Positions 1 through 7,980 of a stretch of 64,000 bases of DNA are shown here, piece by piece. Origin of the DNA: Natronogracilivirga saccharolytica (GTDB lineage Bacteria; Bacteroidota; Rhodothermia; Balneolales; Natronogracilivirgulaceae). Numbering within the stretch: the first letter of the stretch is position 1; each line of letters begins with the position of its first letter. The stretch covers positions 124,001 to 188,000 of the forward strand of contig NZ_JAFIDN010000005.1 of assembly GCF_017921895.1 (NCBI RefSeq), read 5' to 3'. The translations under genes and the position numbers were made by a program. The notes beneath the pieces were generated by a model, which saw nothing but the letters and a program-made list of their open reading frames with translations, did not search any database and was not told where the DNA came from.

Positions 1-375
1 AAACTGTGGGAGTCACGGCCCGATTTGTGCTGCCACATCCGGAAAGTACTGCCGCTGCAAAATTTTCTGAAGGATAAAAAGGCGTGGTTCACCGGAATTC
101 GCCGCGATCAGTCTCCGACCCGCAAAAACACACCCGTTCTGCAATGGGATGAAAACCTTGAAGTGATCAAAGTCAGTCCGCTAGCCACATGGACGGAGGA
201 TGAGGTCTGGTCTTACATCCGGATTAATGAACTGCCTTACAATGAGCTGCACGACAAGGGGTATCCCAGCATCGGCTGCTGGCCCTGCACACGGGCGGTC
301 AAAGAGGGCGAGGATTTGCGCGCCGGCCGCTGGTCGGATATCTCAAAAACCGAATGCGGTATTCACTCAAGGTGA
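1..375 (+). CDS. cysH: Phosphoadenylyl/adenylyl-sulfate reductase, C-terminal part (cut by window edge)
   Basis: The reading frame is open from base 1, so the gene begins before the window; 124 codons are visible. CysH reduces activated sulfate (APS or PAPS) to sulfite in the cytoplasm. The visible part has the CC pair (LCCHIRK, codons 10-11), a CWPC motif near nt 277-290 and the C-terminal ECGIH with the redox-active Cys. In this family the CC...CxxC pattern binds a 4Fe-4S cluster and marks the APS-using bacterial/plant type, so APS is the likelier substrate. It lies 6 bp before a siroheme gene, which fits because sulfite reductase needs siroheme. The N-terminus cannot be judged. Confidence 0.93.
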   Translation, partial: KLWESRPDLCCHIRKVLPLQNFLKDKKAWFTGIRRDQSPTRKNTPVLQWDENLEVIKVSPLATWTEDEVWSYIRINELPYNELHDKGYPSIGCWPCTRAVKEGEDLRAGRWSDISKTECGIHSR

Positions 376-381
376 CCTGAT

Positions 382-1107
382 ATGTCTTTTTACCCCGTTT
401 TTCTGACGCGGCTGCACGAGAATAAAGTTGTGCTATTGGGCGGAGATGAAGAGGCCGAGCGCAAAACTGCCGAACTGATTTCCTTTGGAGCCCGCGTACA
501 TGTCATCAGCTCCGAAATTACAGGCCAGATGCAGAGTTGGTACGAAGATGGTGCTTTTGAATGGACGCCGAGAGAGTACAAATTTGGTGATCTTGAAGGT
601 GCCGGTTTTGTTGTGGCGGCCGAGTATACAAACCGTGTTGCCGCTGAAGCGGCGCAGGAAGCCGGCAAGCGAAATTTGCTGATTAATGTGATGGATAATA
701 TTCCGCTGTCGAATTCGGCTTTCGGATCGGTGGTGTGTCAGGGCAAACTGACGGTTTCATTTTCAACCAACGGGCTGGCGCCGGCGCTGGCCGTCCGGCT
801 GAAGGAACGATTTCAGCAGGAGCTGGATGATGCCTACGGGGAGTTTCTGGCACTCTCAGAGACCATTCGCCCGGCCATCATGGAAACCATCACAGACGGT
901 GAGATCCGCAAAAAAAAATGGTATGACTGGGTCGATTCCGAAACGATAACTCTGCTTCGTGAGGGAAACCGGGAAAAAGCCCTGGATGTGACCGAATCGA
1001 TCTGGGGAAGCAGGATCATGTTGCGCTCGGGGCTCAGAAAAAACAAAGGGTTTCTGGGCTATCTCCGCGATACCTTCCGGGATTGGCTGCGGTTAGAAAA
1101 AATGTAA
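382..1107 (+). CDS. Precorrin-2 dehydrogenase / sirohydrochlorin ferrochelatase (CysG N-terminal/Met8 type)
   Basis: The 241-residue protein resembles the N-terminal half of CysG and yeast Met8: an N-terminal Rossmann fold (LLGGDEEAERK, residues 19-29) for NAD-dependent oxidation of precorrin-2, then the dimerisation/chelatase region. It makes siroheme, the cofactor of sulfite and nitrite reductases. The methyltransferase half of CysG is absent, so uroporphyrinogen methylation must be encoded elsewhere. The ATG start follows cysH by 6 bp, so the two are probably cotranscribed. A strong hairpin terminator follows directly. Whether both activities are present cannot be told from sequence alone. 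Confidence 0.9.
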   Translation: MSFYPVFLTRLHENKVVLLGGDEEAERKTAELISFGARVHVISSEITGQMQSWYEDGAFEWTPREYKFGDLEGAGFVVAAEYTNRVAAEAAQEAGKRNLLINVMDNIPLSNSAFGSVVCQGKLTVSFSTNGLAPALAVRLKERFQQELDDAYGEFLALSETIRPAIMETITDGEIRKKKWYDWVDSETITLLREGNREKALDVTESIWGSRIMLRSGLRKNKGFLGYLRDTFRDWLRLEKM

Positions 1108-1141
1108 GCGGAGACCCCAGTCCTATAAGGTCTCCGCTTTT
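1107..1141. terminator. Rho-independent terminator after the cysH-siroheme unit
   Basis: A perfect 9-bp stem (GCGGAGACC at 1108-1116 with GGTCTCCGC at 1129-1137) is followed by a T run. The other side is A-rich, so it could also stop transcripts of cysNC arriving from the minus strand. Confidence 0.85.
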
Positions 1142-1273
1142 GGTCCGGATGCGGCTTCGGACTCTCTCTTATTCGTAATGCAATGATTTGTAAAACAACC
1201 TTCCTTCATTTTCACAATTATTATTACCACAACCTTTTTTCCACCGCAAACAGATTGCAGCCCGCAATCAACC

Positions 1274-3202
1274 TCAGATTATTCCGGTCTGTTTCAGGAT
1301 GTGATCCACCGCCTGTTCTGCTGACAGCCTGTCGGTGTCCACCGAAATCACATGCTTGCCCTCCGGCGCCTCATGGCCGGCATCATAGCCTGTCAGTGAT
1401 GCCATTTTGCCTTCCCTGGCTTTTCGGTACAGGCCTTTCGGATCCCGCTCCTGAAGCGTTTCCGGCGCACAATGCACATAAACCTCACTGAACCGGCCTT
1501 CGGGATGCAACCCCCTGACGGCATCGCGGTCGGCACGATATGGCGATACAAATGAACAGATAACCACATCGCCATGCTCAAAAAAAAGTCTTGCCACCTC
1601 ACCGACCCTCCTGATGTTTTCCTTCCGGTCAGCCGGAGAAAATCCGAGATCCCGGTTCAAACCGTGGCGGACCTGGTCTCCGTCAAGCAGCATGGTACGC
1701 TTGCCCTGCTCCCACAACCGCCGCTCAAGTTCCCCGGCTATGGTCGTTTTGCCTGCCCCGGATGCCCCCGTAAGCCATATCACATGTGCAGAGTGGCCAT
1801 TGCGCTGTTCCCGTTCCACCCGCGGAATATTCCACGGCTCCCAGGTCACATCGGGACTTTTCTCCTCAGGCACATCCAGTGCGGATGAGCTCGTGTTCCG
1901 TATCATTCCTGCCCCGACAGTCACATTGTCGGCGGGGTCAATCAGAATAAAACTTCCGGTGGCATTATTGAGCTTGTAAGCGTCAAAAAAGAGCGGCGTT
2001 GAAGTTTCGATGGTTACCCTGCCAATCTCATTCAGCTCCAGGCGGTCCGCATCCTCACGGTGCAGCGAATCCACATTGATGCGGTACCGGATATTTTCTA
2101 TGACCGCCTGCGTACTGCGCGATGTGTGCATCAGCACATACGGCTTGCCGGACTCCAGCGCCGCTTTGTTCATCCAGCTGACCGTAGCCTCAAATTTTGT
2201 TTTAATTTCGGGGACATTGTTTTTCCGGACAATCATGTCTCCCCTGCTGATGTCGATTTCATCCGCAGTCTGCAGCACCACCGATTCACCGGTATTAGCC
2301 GCATTGCCCGGCCCGTCGGTTGTTTCAACTCCCGTTATCCGTGTTTGTTCCTTTGAAGGCAAGATGACCACCTCCTCCCCCGCCCGGATTCTTCCGGAAA
2401 CCACACGACCCGCAAATCCACGGAAATCCTGATCCGGCCGGATCACATACTGTACCGGAAAGCGGAAGTCCTCTGAATTTTTCCGCGATCCCATGTTCAC
2501 ATGTTCAAGGTGGTGCAGAAGCGTCGGTCCCTGATACCAAGGCATCGCATCGGTACTGTTGACAATATTGTCGCCCTTCAGAGCCGACATCGGGATGAAC
2601 GTGATATCATCCACATCCAGATTATCAGCAAACTCCCTGAAATCACGGACAATCTCATCGAACCGCTGCTCTCTGTATCCCACCAGGTCCATTTTGTTTA
2701 CAGCCACTACCAGATGGGGAATCTGCAGCAATGACGAAAGAAACGCATGCCTGCGGCTTTGGGTAAGCACACCCTTGCGGGCATCGATCAGGATAATCGC
2801 CAAGTCAGCTGTGGATGCCCCGGTCACCATGTTGCGTGTATACTGTTCATGTCCGGGTGTATCGGCGATGATGAACTTCCGCTTCGGTGTTGCAAAATAG
2901 CGATAGGCCACATCGATGGTGATGCCCTGCTCCCGCTCGGCCCGGAGACCGTCGGTCAGCAACGCAAGATTGACGCGCTCCTCGCCGCGGCTTTGGGTCG
3001 TTGTCTCCAGCGCCTCCCACTGATCCTCGAAAATGGATTTGCTGTCATACAGCAGCCGGCCTATCAGCGTGCTTTTTCCGTCATCTACGCTTCCCGCAGT
3101 GGTAAAACGGAGCAGATCCATGTTGAGCCAGGCCTCGTCCACACCGGATTCGGGCTTTACCGAGGCTTGTGTTGTGTTGTTATTGAATAATTTCCTGGTC
3201 AC
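1274..3202 (-). CDS. cysNC: Bifunctional sulfate adenylyltransferase subunit 1 / adenylylsulfate kinase
   Basis: This 642-residue fusion has a CysN GTPase at the N-terminus (G1 GSVDDGKST near residue 37, DTPGHEQY, NKMD), beta-barrel domains in the middle and a CysC kinase from about residue 465 (P-loop GASGAGKTT). CysN drives APS formation by CysD using GTP hydrolysis; CysC phosphorylates APS to PAPS. It starts 66 bp after cysD, in the same direction. The kinase domain means the cell can make PAPS, even though the neighbouring reductase looks like the APS type, so PAPS may serve sulfation or both routes may be used. Confidence 0.95.
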   Translation of the reverse strand: MTRKLFNNNTTQASVKPESGVDEAWLNMDLLRFTTAGSVDDGKSTLIGRLLYDSKSIFEDQWEALETTTQSRGEERVNLALLTDGLRAEREQGITIDVAYRYFATPKRKFIIADTPGHEQYTRNMVTGASTADLAIILIDARKGVLTQSRRHAFLSSLLQIPHLVVAVNKMDLVGYREQRFDEIVRDFREFADNLDVDDITFIPMSALKGDNIVNSTDAMPWYQGPTLLHHLEHVNMGSRKNSEDFRFPVQYVIRPDQDFRGFAGRVVSGRIRAGEEVVILPSKEQTRITGVETTDGPGNAANTGESVVLQTADEIDISRGDMIVRKNNVPEIKTKFEATVSWMNKAALESGKPYVLMHTSRSTQAVIENIRYRINVDSLHREDADRLELNEIGRVTIETSTPLFFDAYKLNNATGSFILIDPADNVTVGAGMIRNTSSSALDVPEEKSPDVTWEPWNIPRVEREQRNGHSAHVIWLTGASGAGKTTIAGELERRLWEQGKRTMLLDGDQVRHGLNRDLGFSPADRKENIRRVGEVARLFFEHGDVVICSFVSPYRADRDAVRGLHPEGRFSEVYVHCAPETLQERDPKGLYRKAREGKMASLTGYDAGHEAPEGKHVISVDTDRLSAEQAVDHILKQTGII

Positions 3203-3268
3203 GAGATTTTCTGTCTTTTTATAGATTTAATTTTGACGGTTGAGTGTGTCGGTTGAGAGCGTCGTCCT

Positions 3269-4225
3269 TCAGAAATATCCGAGCTTCTTGCGATCTTCCA
3301 TGGCAGCCTCGGAACGTTTGTCGTCATGCCGGTTGCCCCGCTCTGTAACCCGCGCCGCAGCCACTTCGGCAATAATCTCTTCCATGCTGGATGCCTTCGA
3401 AAGTACCGCCCCGGTGCAGGTTGCATCCCCGATAGTCCGGAACCGCACCACTTTCTCCTCGGCTTTCTCATCCGGATATTTTTCTATGAAGCGGTTATCG
3501 TCAAGCCATGTCCCGCGGCGGTTGAATACGCTGCGTTTATGTGAGAAATAGATAGATGGGATCGGGATTTTTTCCGAGGCGATATACTGCCAGACGTCCA
3601 TTTCCGTCCAGTTGCTCAGCGGAAATACCCGGAAATGCTCCCCCGGATTCTTCCTGCCGTTGAACAGGCTCCAGAGCTCGGGGCGCTGATTTTTGGGATC
3701 CCATTGCCCGAATGCATCCCGGTGAGAGAAAAAGCGTTCTTTTGCCCTGGCTTTTTCCTCATCCCGGCGGCCGCCGCCAAGGGCGCAGTCCACATTGTGC
3801 TCCTTTAATGTATCGAGCAGCGTAACGGTCTGAAGCGCGTTCCGGCTGGCTTCCGGTCCGGTTTCCTCCTTGACACGCCCCTTCCGGATACTCTCTTCCA
3901 CACTTCCGACTATCAGACGTGCATCCGTCCGTTCGACCAGCTCATCCCGGAACAGGATGGTCTCTTCAAAATTATGACCGGTGTCAATGTGTATCAGCGG
4001 GAATGGGAAGCGGGCCGGACGAAAAGCTTTTTGCGCCAGGTGCACCATCACGATGGAGTCTTTTCCACCCGAAAACATCAATGCGGGACGCTCAAATTGC
4101 GCCGCAACCTCGCGCATGATGAACACCGCCTCTTCTTCGATCATGTTCAGGTGCGATCGCCTGTTTCTGCTGCGGTGACCGTTTGTGTTCACTTTTACCT
4201 CTTTTTCCAAAGAATCCGTATTCAT
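3269..4225 (-). CDS. cysD: Sulfate adenylyltransferase subunit 2
   Basis: The 318-residue protein is the catalytic subunit of heterodimeric ATP sulfurylase and makes APS from sulfate and ATP. The PP-loop motif SGGKDS is present near residue 53, followed by HIDTGHNFEE. The C-terminal RFRTIGDATCTG segment and the Arg/Lys-rich tail are typical of CysD. The length is close to the usual 300, with about 20 extra residues at the N-terminus. It sits between a SLC13-type permease (99 bp upstream) and cysNC, forming a probable uptake-and-activation operon for sulfate. Confidence 0.96.
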   Translation of the reverse strand: MNTDSLEKEVKVNTNGHRSRNRRSHLNMIEEEAVFIMREVAAQFERPALMFSGGKDSIVMVHLAQKAFRPARFPFPLIHIDTGHNFEETILFRDELVERTDARLIVGSVEESIRKGRVKEETGPEASRNALQTVTLLDTLKEHNVDCALGGGRRDEEKARAKERFFSHRDAFGQWDPKNQRPELWSLFNGRKNPGEHFRVFPLSNWTEMDVWQYIASEKIPIPSIYFSHKRSVFNRRGTWLDDNRFIEKYPDEKAEEKVVRFRTIGDATCTGAVLSKASSMEEIIAEVAAARVTERGNRHDDKRSEAAMEDRKKLGYF

Positions 4226-4324
4226 TTATACTGCGATTTGATTATTTGATTTTGTTGCAAATGGTGTGTGTATTGAAAATATCTCTGCAGTTCCCGGGAG
4301 AAGCGTGATATGCATCCGCCAGAA

Positions 4325-5749
4325 TTACATCCATAAAAGTGTCACTGTTGTCAGTGTAATCGCCATGAGGATCATGGAAACCGGCAAACCCGCTTTGAAA
4401 TAGTCGGTAAACCGGTAACCGCCGGGCTTCATAACCATCAGATTGGTCTGATATCCGACCGGTGACAAAAAGCTGGCAGATGCCGCTACCGCCACAATCA
4501 CACCGACGGCCTGCGGATCTATTCCGAGAGATGCGGCTGCCGAAATCCCGATCGGAACCATCAGTACCGCAGCGGCATTGTTGGTGATCAGCTCCGTAAG
4601 CAGATTGGTCATCAAATAGATGCTGAACAGTACAAACAGAAAACCGTAACCCGATGTGACATCGATTACGGATGACGCGATTCCTTCAGCAAGACCGGTG
4701 TTTTCGATAGCTGCTCCGATGCCAAGGGCCGATGCTATGACAACCAGGACCGAAAACTGTACCGAACCGGCTACTTCCCTCAGCGGCAGGATACCCGTTG
4801 TTATCATGACAGCAGCCGCTGCCAGTACGGAAATATGAGCCGGAAGGATGCCGGAAACCGGCAATGCTATCATCATCGCAAGTATCAATGCCGTCAGCCG
4901 GGCCTTTGCCGGTGAGCTTTTTACCTTCACATCATCTTCCGGCGGTGGCAGCCTGGCAGTTTCTCGCGGAGAAAACGTGTGATGTGATGCGGTGAATCCG
5001 CCCATGACATAAACCCCGCTGGGCCAGTGCGTGCTGACACCCGGCTCAAACGTTTGAGCTGCGTTCCTTCCGGCGTAGACACCGCTTGGCGCTGATGCGC
5101 CTGCCGGCCATGCTGCTGCCGGGGCCGGCCGGTCAGGCAGAAAACGGTGTCCGATAACTGCAAACCAAAGGATGATCAGTAAAGTGGCAGGAAGGGCTAT
5201 CCAGACAAGCTGGAAAAAATGAAACGGTGCCGCACCACGCTCCAGCAGCATCCCGGATACGATAAGATTGGTGGACGTGCCAACCAGTGTGATCATACCA
5301 CCTGTAATGGCGGCATAGGACAGCGGAATCAACAGTTTCGAAACCGAAATTCCCCTTTTTTCCGCCCAGTCCTTGAGCTGTGGCGTAAGTATGGCTACCA
5401 CAGGTGTATTGTTCAGGAATGAGGAAAAGAACGATGTCGTAGTCATGATGCGAAACAGCATGCCTCCAATACCACTTTTCTCCCTCATAAGAATGTCTTC
5501 AAGCGAAGACAAAAGCCCTGATTTCCGAACACCCGCAGCAACAGCAAAAAGAGCCCCGACCGTAATGACAACCGTATGTGTGAATCCGGCCATGGCATCA
5601 GATGGTTTGATGACACCCGGAACCAGCAGTGCCAGCAATGCAGATAAAAAAAGATGCTCGGTCCGGTAACGTCCCTGCAGCAACAGCACCAATAATGCTG
5701 ATATGACCAGTATGGTCCAGATGGATTTATACTCTAAACTTTCCGGCAT
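4325..5749 (-). CDS. SLC13/DASS-family permease, probable sulfate transporter
   Basis: This 474-residue polytopic membrane protein has the two-halved SLC13/ArsB-like layout: hydrophobic helices over residues 10-205 and 285-474, with family signatures such as LNNTPVVAI and TSTNLIVSG in the first half and LITNNAAAVLM in the second. Relatives in bacteria and algae (SAC1-like) carry two TrkA_C domains in the central loop and are near 590 residues. Here the loop (about 212-290) is short, Pro/Ala/Gly-rich and contains PSGVY twice, with no recognisable TrkA_C. Its place directly upstream of cysD supports sulfate as substrate, but that is inference. Confidence 0.8.
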   Translation of the reverse strand: MPESLEYKSIWTILVISALLVLLLQGRYRTEHLFLSALLALLVPGVIKPSDAMAGFTHTVVITVGALFAVAAGVRKSGLLSSLEDILMREKSGIGGMLFRIMTTTSFFSSFLNNTPVVAILTPQLKDWAEKRGISVSKLLIPLSYAAITGGMITLVGTSTNLIVSGMLLERGAAPFHFFQLVWIALPATLLIILWFAVIGHRFLPDRPAPAAAWPAGASAPSGVYAGRNAAQTFEPGVSTHWPSGVYVMGGFTASHHTFSPRETARLPPPEDDVKVKSSPAKARLTALILAMMIALPVSGILPAHISVLAAAAVMITTGILPLREVAGSVQFSVLVVIASALGIGAAIENTGLAEGIASSVIDVTSGYGFLFVLFSIYLMTNLLTELITNNAAAVLMVPIGISAAASLGIDPQAVGVIVAVAASASFLSPVGYQTNLMVMKPGGYRFTDYFKAGLPVSMILMAITLTTVTLLWM

Positions 5750-5811
5750 GGAGTGCTATGTAAAAAAGTGGGTTTGGATAGATTTTGCCACGGAATTGAT
5801 TACAAAAGGGT

Positions 5812-5825
5812 GGGGTTGCAACCCC
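5812..5825. promoter_or_regulatory. Perfect 14-bp palindrome upstream of the permease-cysD-cysNC operon
   Basis: GGGGTTGCAACCCC is a perfect palindrome lying 63-76 bp before the permease start on the minus strand. Its position suits an operator for the sulfate operon. No regulator gene is adjacent, so this is only a candidate. Confidence 0.3.
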
Positions 5826-5883
5826 GGCAATGTGGCATTGGTCAGACCTGCGGCAGGCTAAATGTCCGTCAGTCAGAACAAAA

Positions 5884-5916
5884 AAAAGCCTGCAACCGGG
5901 ATGGCAGCAGGCTTTT
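5884..5916 (-). terminator. Rho-independent terminator of the short unit at 5.9-6.1 kb
   Basis: Read on the minus strand, a 10-bp stem (GCAGGCTTTT at 5907-5916 with its complement at 5884-5893) ends in a run of T. It lies 26 bp after the stop of the small cysteine-rich ORF and closes a unit of about 190 nt. Confidence 0.75.
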
Positions 5917-5941
5917 GTGAAATTCGTTCTGTAATACGGAC

Positions 5942-6031
5942 TCAACACATACAACAACCACTGCCATTGATCAAAGGCTTCATACAGCACATACACATAC
6001 AGTTACTGGAGCTGGTTGATGTGGTTGTCAT
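5942..6031 (-). CDS. Possible 29-residue cysteine-rich peptide (or sRNA)
   Basis: An ATG-started ORF of 29 codons encodes a Thr/Ser-rich head and a tail with seven cysteines (pattern CxCxCC then CCxC). I do not recognise it. It lies between an excellent Bacteroidetes-type promoter (6078-6109) and a Rho-independent terminator (5884-5916), with nothing else between them, so the region is very likely transcribed as an independent short RNA. There is no clear Shine-Dalgarno sequence. The RNA can also fold: CACAT and CAACCA near the start of the ORF can pair with TGGTTG and ATGTG near its end, so a non-coding RNA is an equal alternative. Metal binding by the cysteines is speculation. Confidence 0.4.
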   Translation of the reverse strand: MTTTSTSSSNCMCMCCMKPLINGSGCCMC

Positions 6032-6077
6032 GGTTGGAAAGTGTCGTGTGATTCTACAGTTTTTTAATGTAATGTGA

Positions 6078-6109
6078 CAAATATAAAACGTCGCCGGACA
6101 TAAGTCAAA
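6078..6109 (-). promoter_or_regulatory. Bacteroidetes-type promoter for the short unit
   Basis: On the minus strand TTTGAC (6109-6104) and TATATTTG (6085-6078) are separated by 18 nt. Both match the -33 TTTG and -7 TAnnTTTG elements described for Bacteroidetes promoters. Transcription should start near 6072. Confidence 0.65.
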
Positions 6110-6158
6110 TAATATTTTCAACATGCAAACAGCGGCCGGCAAATAATCTGATTTATTG

Positions 6159-7796
6159 CTAAAACAGCCGTGCCGATCCGCCTCTCCTCGGGTCGCCGGC
6201 CCCGTGAAACCCGGACGGGCCATACATCACGGAATGAGTCCCCCCGAAAAACAGATTCGATCCGCTCCACAGCTTGTGATCAGGCCACTCCTTTACGACG
6301 CGGGCAAGCACATCCCGGTCAAATCCGTATTCCACCGACAGAAAATCTTTCTCACAGTGTATGCGCGGTCTGGTTACCGCGTCTTCGACTGACATTCCGT
6401 GATCAATGATGTTCAGCAGGACCTGCAAAATTGCGGTTCGTATTCTGTTGGAACCTCCTGAGCCAAGCGCAATGACCGATCCGTCGGGACGATTGAGTAT
6501 CGCCGGGGCCATCATGGAGGTAATGCGCGTATTTTCCGGCCATTTGTGAAATCCGTCCGGATGCAGATCCTCCTCGCCCAGCATGTTGTTCAGCATGACA
6601 CCGGATCCCGGCAATATCCGGCCGCATCCCTCCCCGTTGCTCGTGGTCAGGGCTGCCGTGTTCCCGTCGCTGTCCATAATACTGATATGTGTGGTTCCGC
6701 CATATTTTCGGGCATAATTCCGGATCTGATCCTGAAAGCGGCGCAGGTAATCGGGATCCAGGAAACCGGCATCAGGCAGATTCCGGTCTGCAAGCCTGTC
6801 CAGCCGCGCCATATCGGTCAGTTGCTGCACCCTGGCAAGATGAAGCAGGTGCCCCGGCGACCCGTATGGCATTCCCGCCATATCCACCTCTTCCATAAGC
6901 TTGAGAGCAAAGGCAATTAACGTCCCGCCGGAACTCGGTGCCGGATTGATCGCCAGCCGGCTGTTCCTGTAAGCGACTTCAAGCGGTCGGCGCCGGAAAA
7001 CTTCATAATTTTCGAGATCCTCAGCGGTTACCTGTCCCCCGAGATCTCTGCTCAGACGGGCGATACTCTGAGCCACCTCGCCACAGTAGAAAAAGTCATC
7101 CCCTTCAGCCGCCAACTCTTCCAGAAAATCGGCAAGCTCGGGTTGAAAGAGCACATCACCTTCTTCAACCAGTTTAGCCTTATTTTCAGAAGCTCCTTTA
7201 TCTTTCAGCCCGACCGCCTCATGCGTCTCACTACCAATGCCGGGTTTTCCGTTACTTCCCTTTTCCCTGTTTTCCCCGGGCTTGCCGTAAACCCGAAGTG
7301 CTTCCTCCGAAGCCCGGAACACCGGACTGACAATATCGATGATATACGACTGGAAATGATTCATGACCACGCCCTTCCTGGCCATTTCAATCGCAGGCTC
7401 GGCAAGCCGTTTCATCGGCATCGAACACAGATCCCGGTGCACCGCAAACAGGCCTTTCACCGTTCCCGGAGTGGCAAAGGCGCCCATCCCGATATGAAAC
7501 TCCTGCATGGTCTCCCCGAAATCCGCCGAAATCGGATAAAATTCGATTTCTTCCGGATTCCTGTGCCTGAGAGGCGTCTGCGTGAAAAAATCGTACAGCA
7601 TCTGGCTTCCGCCGGATGTCTGTGTAAGCAGGAAACCGCCCCCGCCGGCAGATGACAACACCGGCTCGGTTACGCAAGCTGCCAGGTGCCCGGCAACAAC
7701 AGCATCAAACGCATTTCCGCCGCTTTTCAATATTTCTCCGGCCGCCCGGATGGTCAGGTCGTGTCCTGCCGCAACTACACCCTTGCCGTCACTCAT
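6159..7796 (-). CDS. ggt: Gamma-glutamyltransferase family protein
   Basis: The protein of about 545 residues belongs to the N-terminal nucleophile hydrolases that cleave or transfer gamma-glutamyl groups, for example from glutathione. The autocleavage site and nucleophile lie at GGTTHISI, followed by NTAALTTSNGEG; the GSGGSNRIRTA motif is also present. The start is placed at ATG 7796; a TTG two codons earlier is possible. Unusually, there is no signal peptide: the family fold begins at once (GVVAAGHDLTIRAAGE), so the enzyme may be cytoplasmic. A hydrophilic Gly/Lys/Glu-rich insertion occupies about residues 175-215. The strict substrate is uncertain. Confidence 0.88.
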   Translation of the reverse strand: MSDGKGVVAAGHDLTIRAAGEILKSGGNAFDAVVAGHLAACVTEPVLSSAGGGGFLLTQTSGGSQMLYDFFTQTPLRHRNPEEIEFYPISADFGETMQEFHIGMGAFATPGTVKGLFAVHRDLCSMPMKRLAEPAIEMARKGVVMNHFQSYIIDIVSPVFRASEEALRVYGKPGENREKGSNGKPGIGSETHEAVGLKDKGASENKAKLVEEGDVLFQPELADFLEELAAEGDDFFYCGEVAQSIARLSRDLGGQVTAEDLENYEVFRRRPLEVAYRNSRLAINPAPSSGGTLIAFALKLMEEVDMAGMPYGSPGHLLHLARVQQLTDMARLDRLADRNLPDAGFLDPDYLRRFQDQIRNYARKYGGTTHISIMDSDGNTAALTTSNGEGCGRILPGSGVMLNNMLGEEDLHPDGFHKWPENTRITSMMAPAILNRPDGSVIALGSGGSNRIRTAILQVLLNIIDHGMSVEDAVTRPRIHCEKDFLSVEYGFDRDVLARVVKEWPDHKLWSGSNLFFGGTHSVMYGPSGFHGAGDPRRGGSARLF

Positions 7797-7860
7797 TTGC
7801 AAAATTCCGTTACCTGTCTGATTTAATTCTTTAAGACAGTAGATACGAAAATTTCATCTT

Positions 7861-7980
7861 ATTGCAAGAGCATCATCCGTTGCTGAAACATCATTTGCTG
7901 CAGAATCATCATCTATTGCAAAAGCATCATCTTCAGCTGCTGCAAAAGCATCATTTTCCGCTATTGCAAAAGCATCATCT
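7861..7980 (-). repeat. Tandem copies of the 3' end of the GH3/T9SS gene
   Basis: Three copies of a 24-bp unit (starting at 7915, 7939 and 7963; core TTGCAAAAGCATCAT on +) and more degenerate copies back to 7861 are seen. In the gene direction each unit repeats the final codons of the glycosidase (MMLLQ plus stop), in the same frame. It looks like slippage or unequal duplication at the end of the sorting-signal domain. Confidence 0.75.

Noticed and set aside
5942-6223. 93-codon minus-strand ORF overlapping the end of ggt
   Set aside because: Its first part is out-of-frame ggt and promoter sequence. Only the last 29 codons lie within the predicted transcript.
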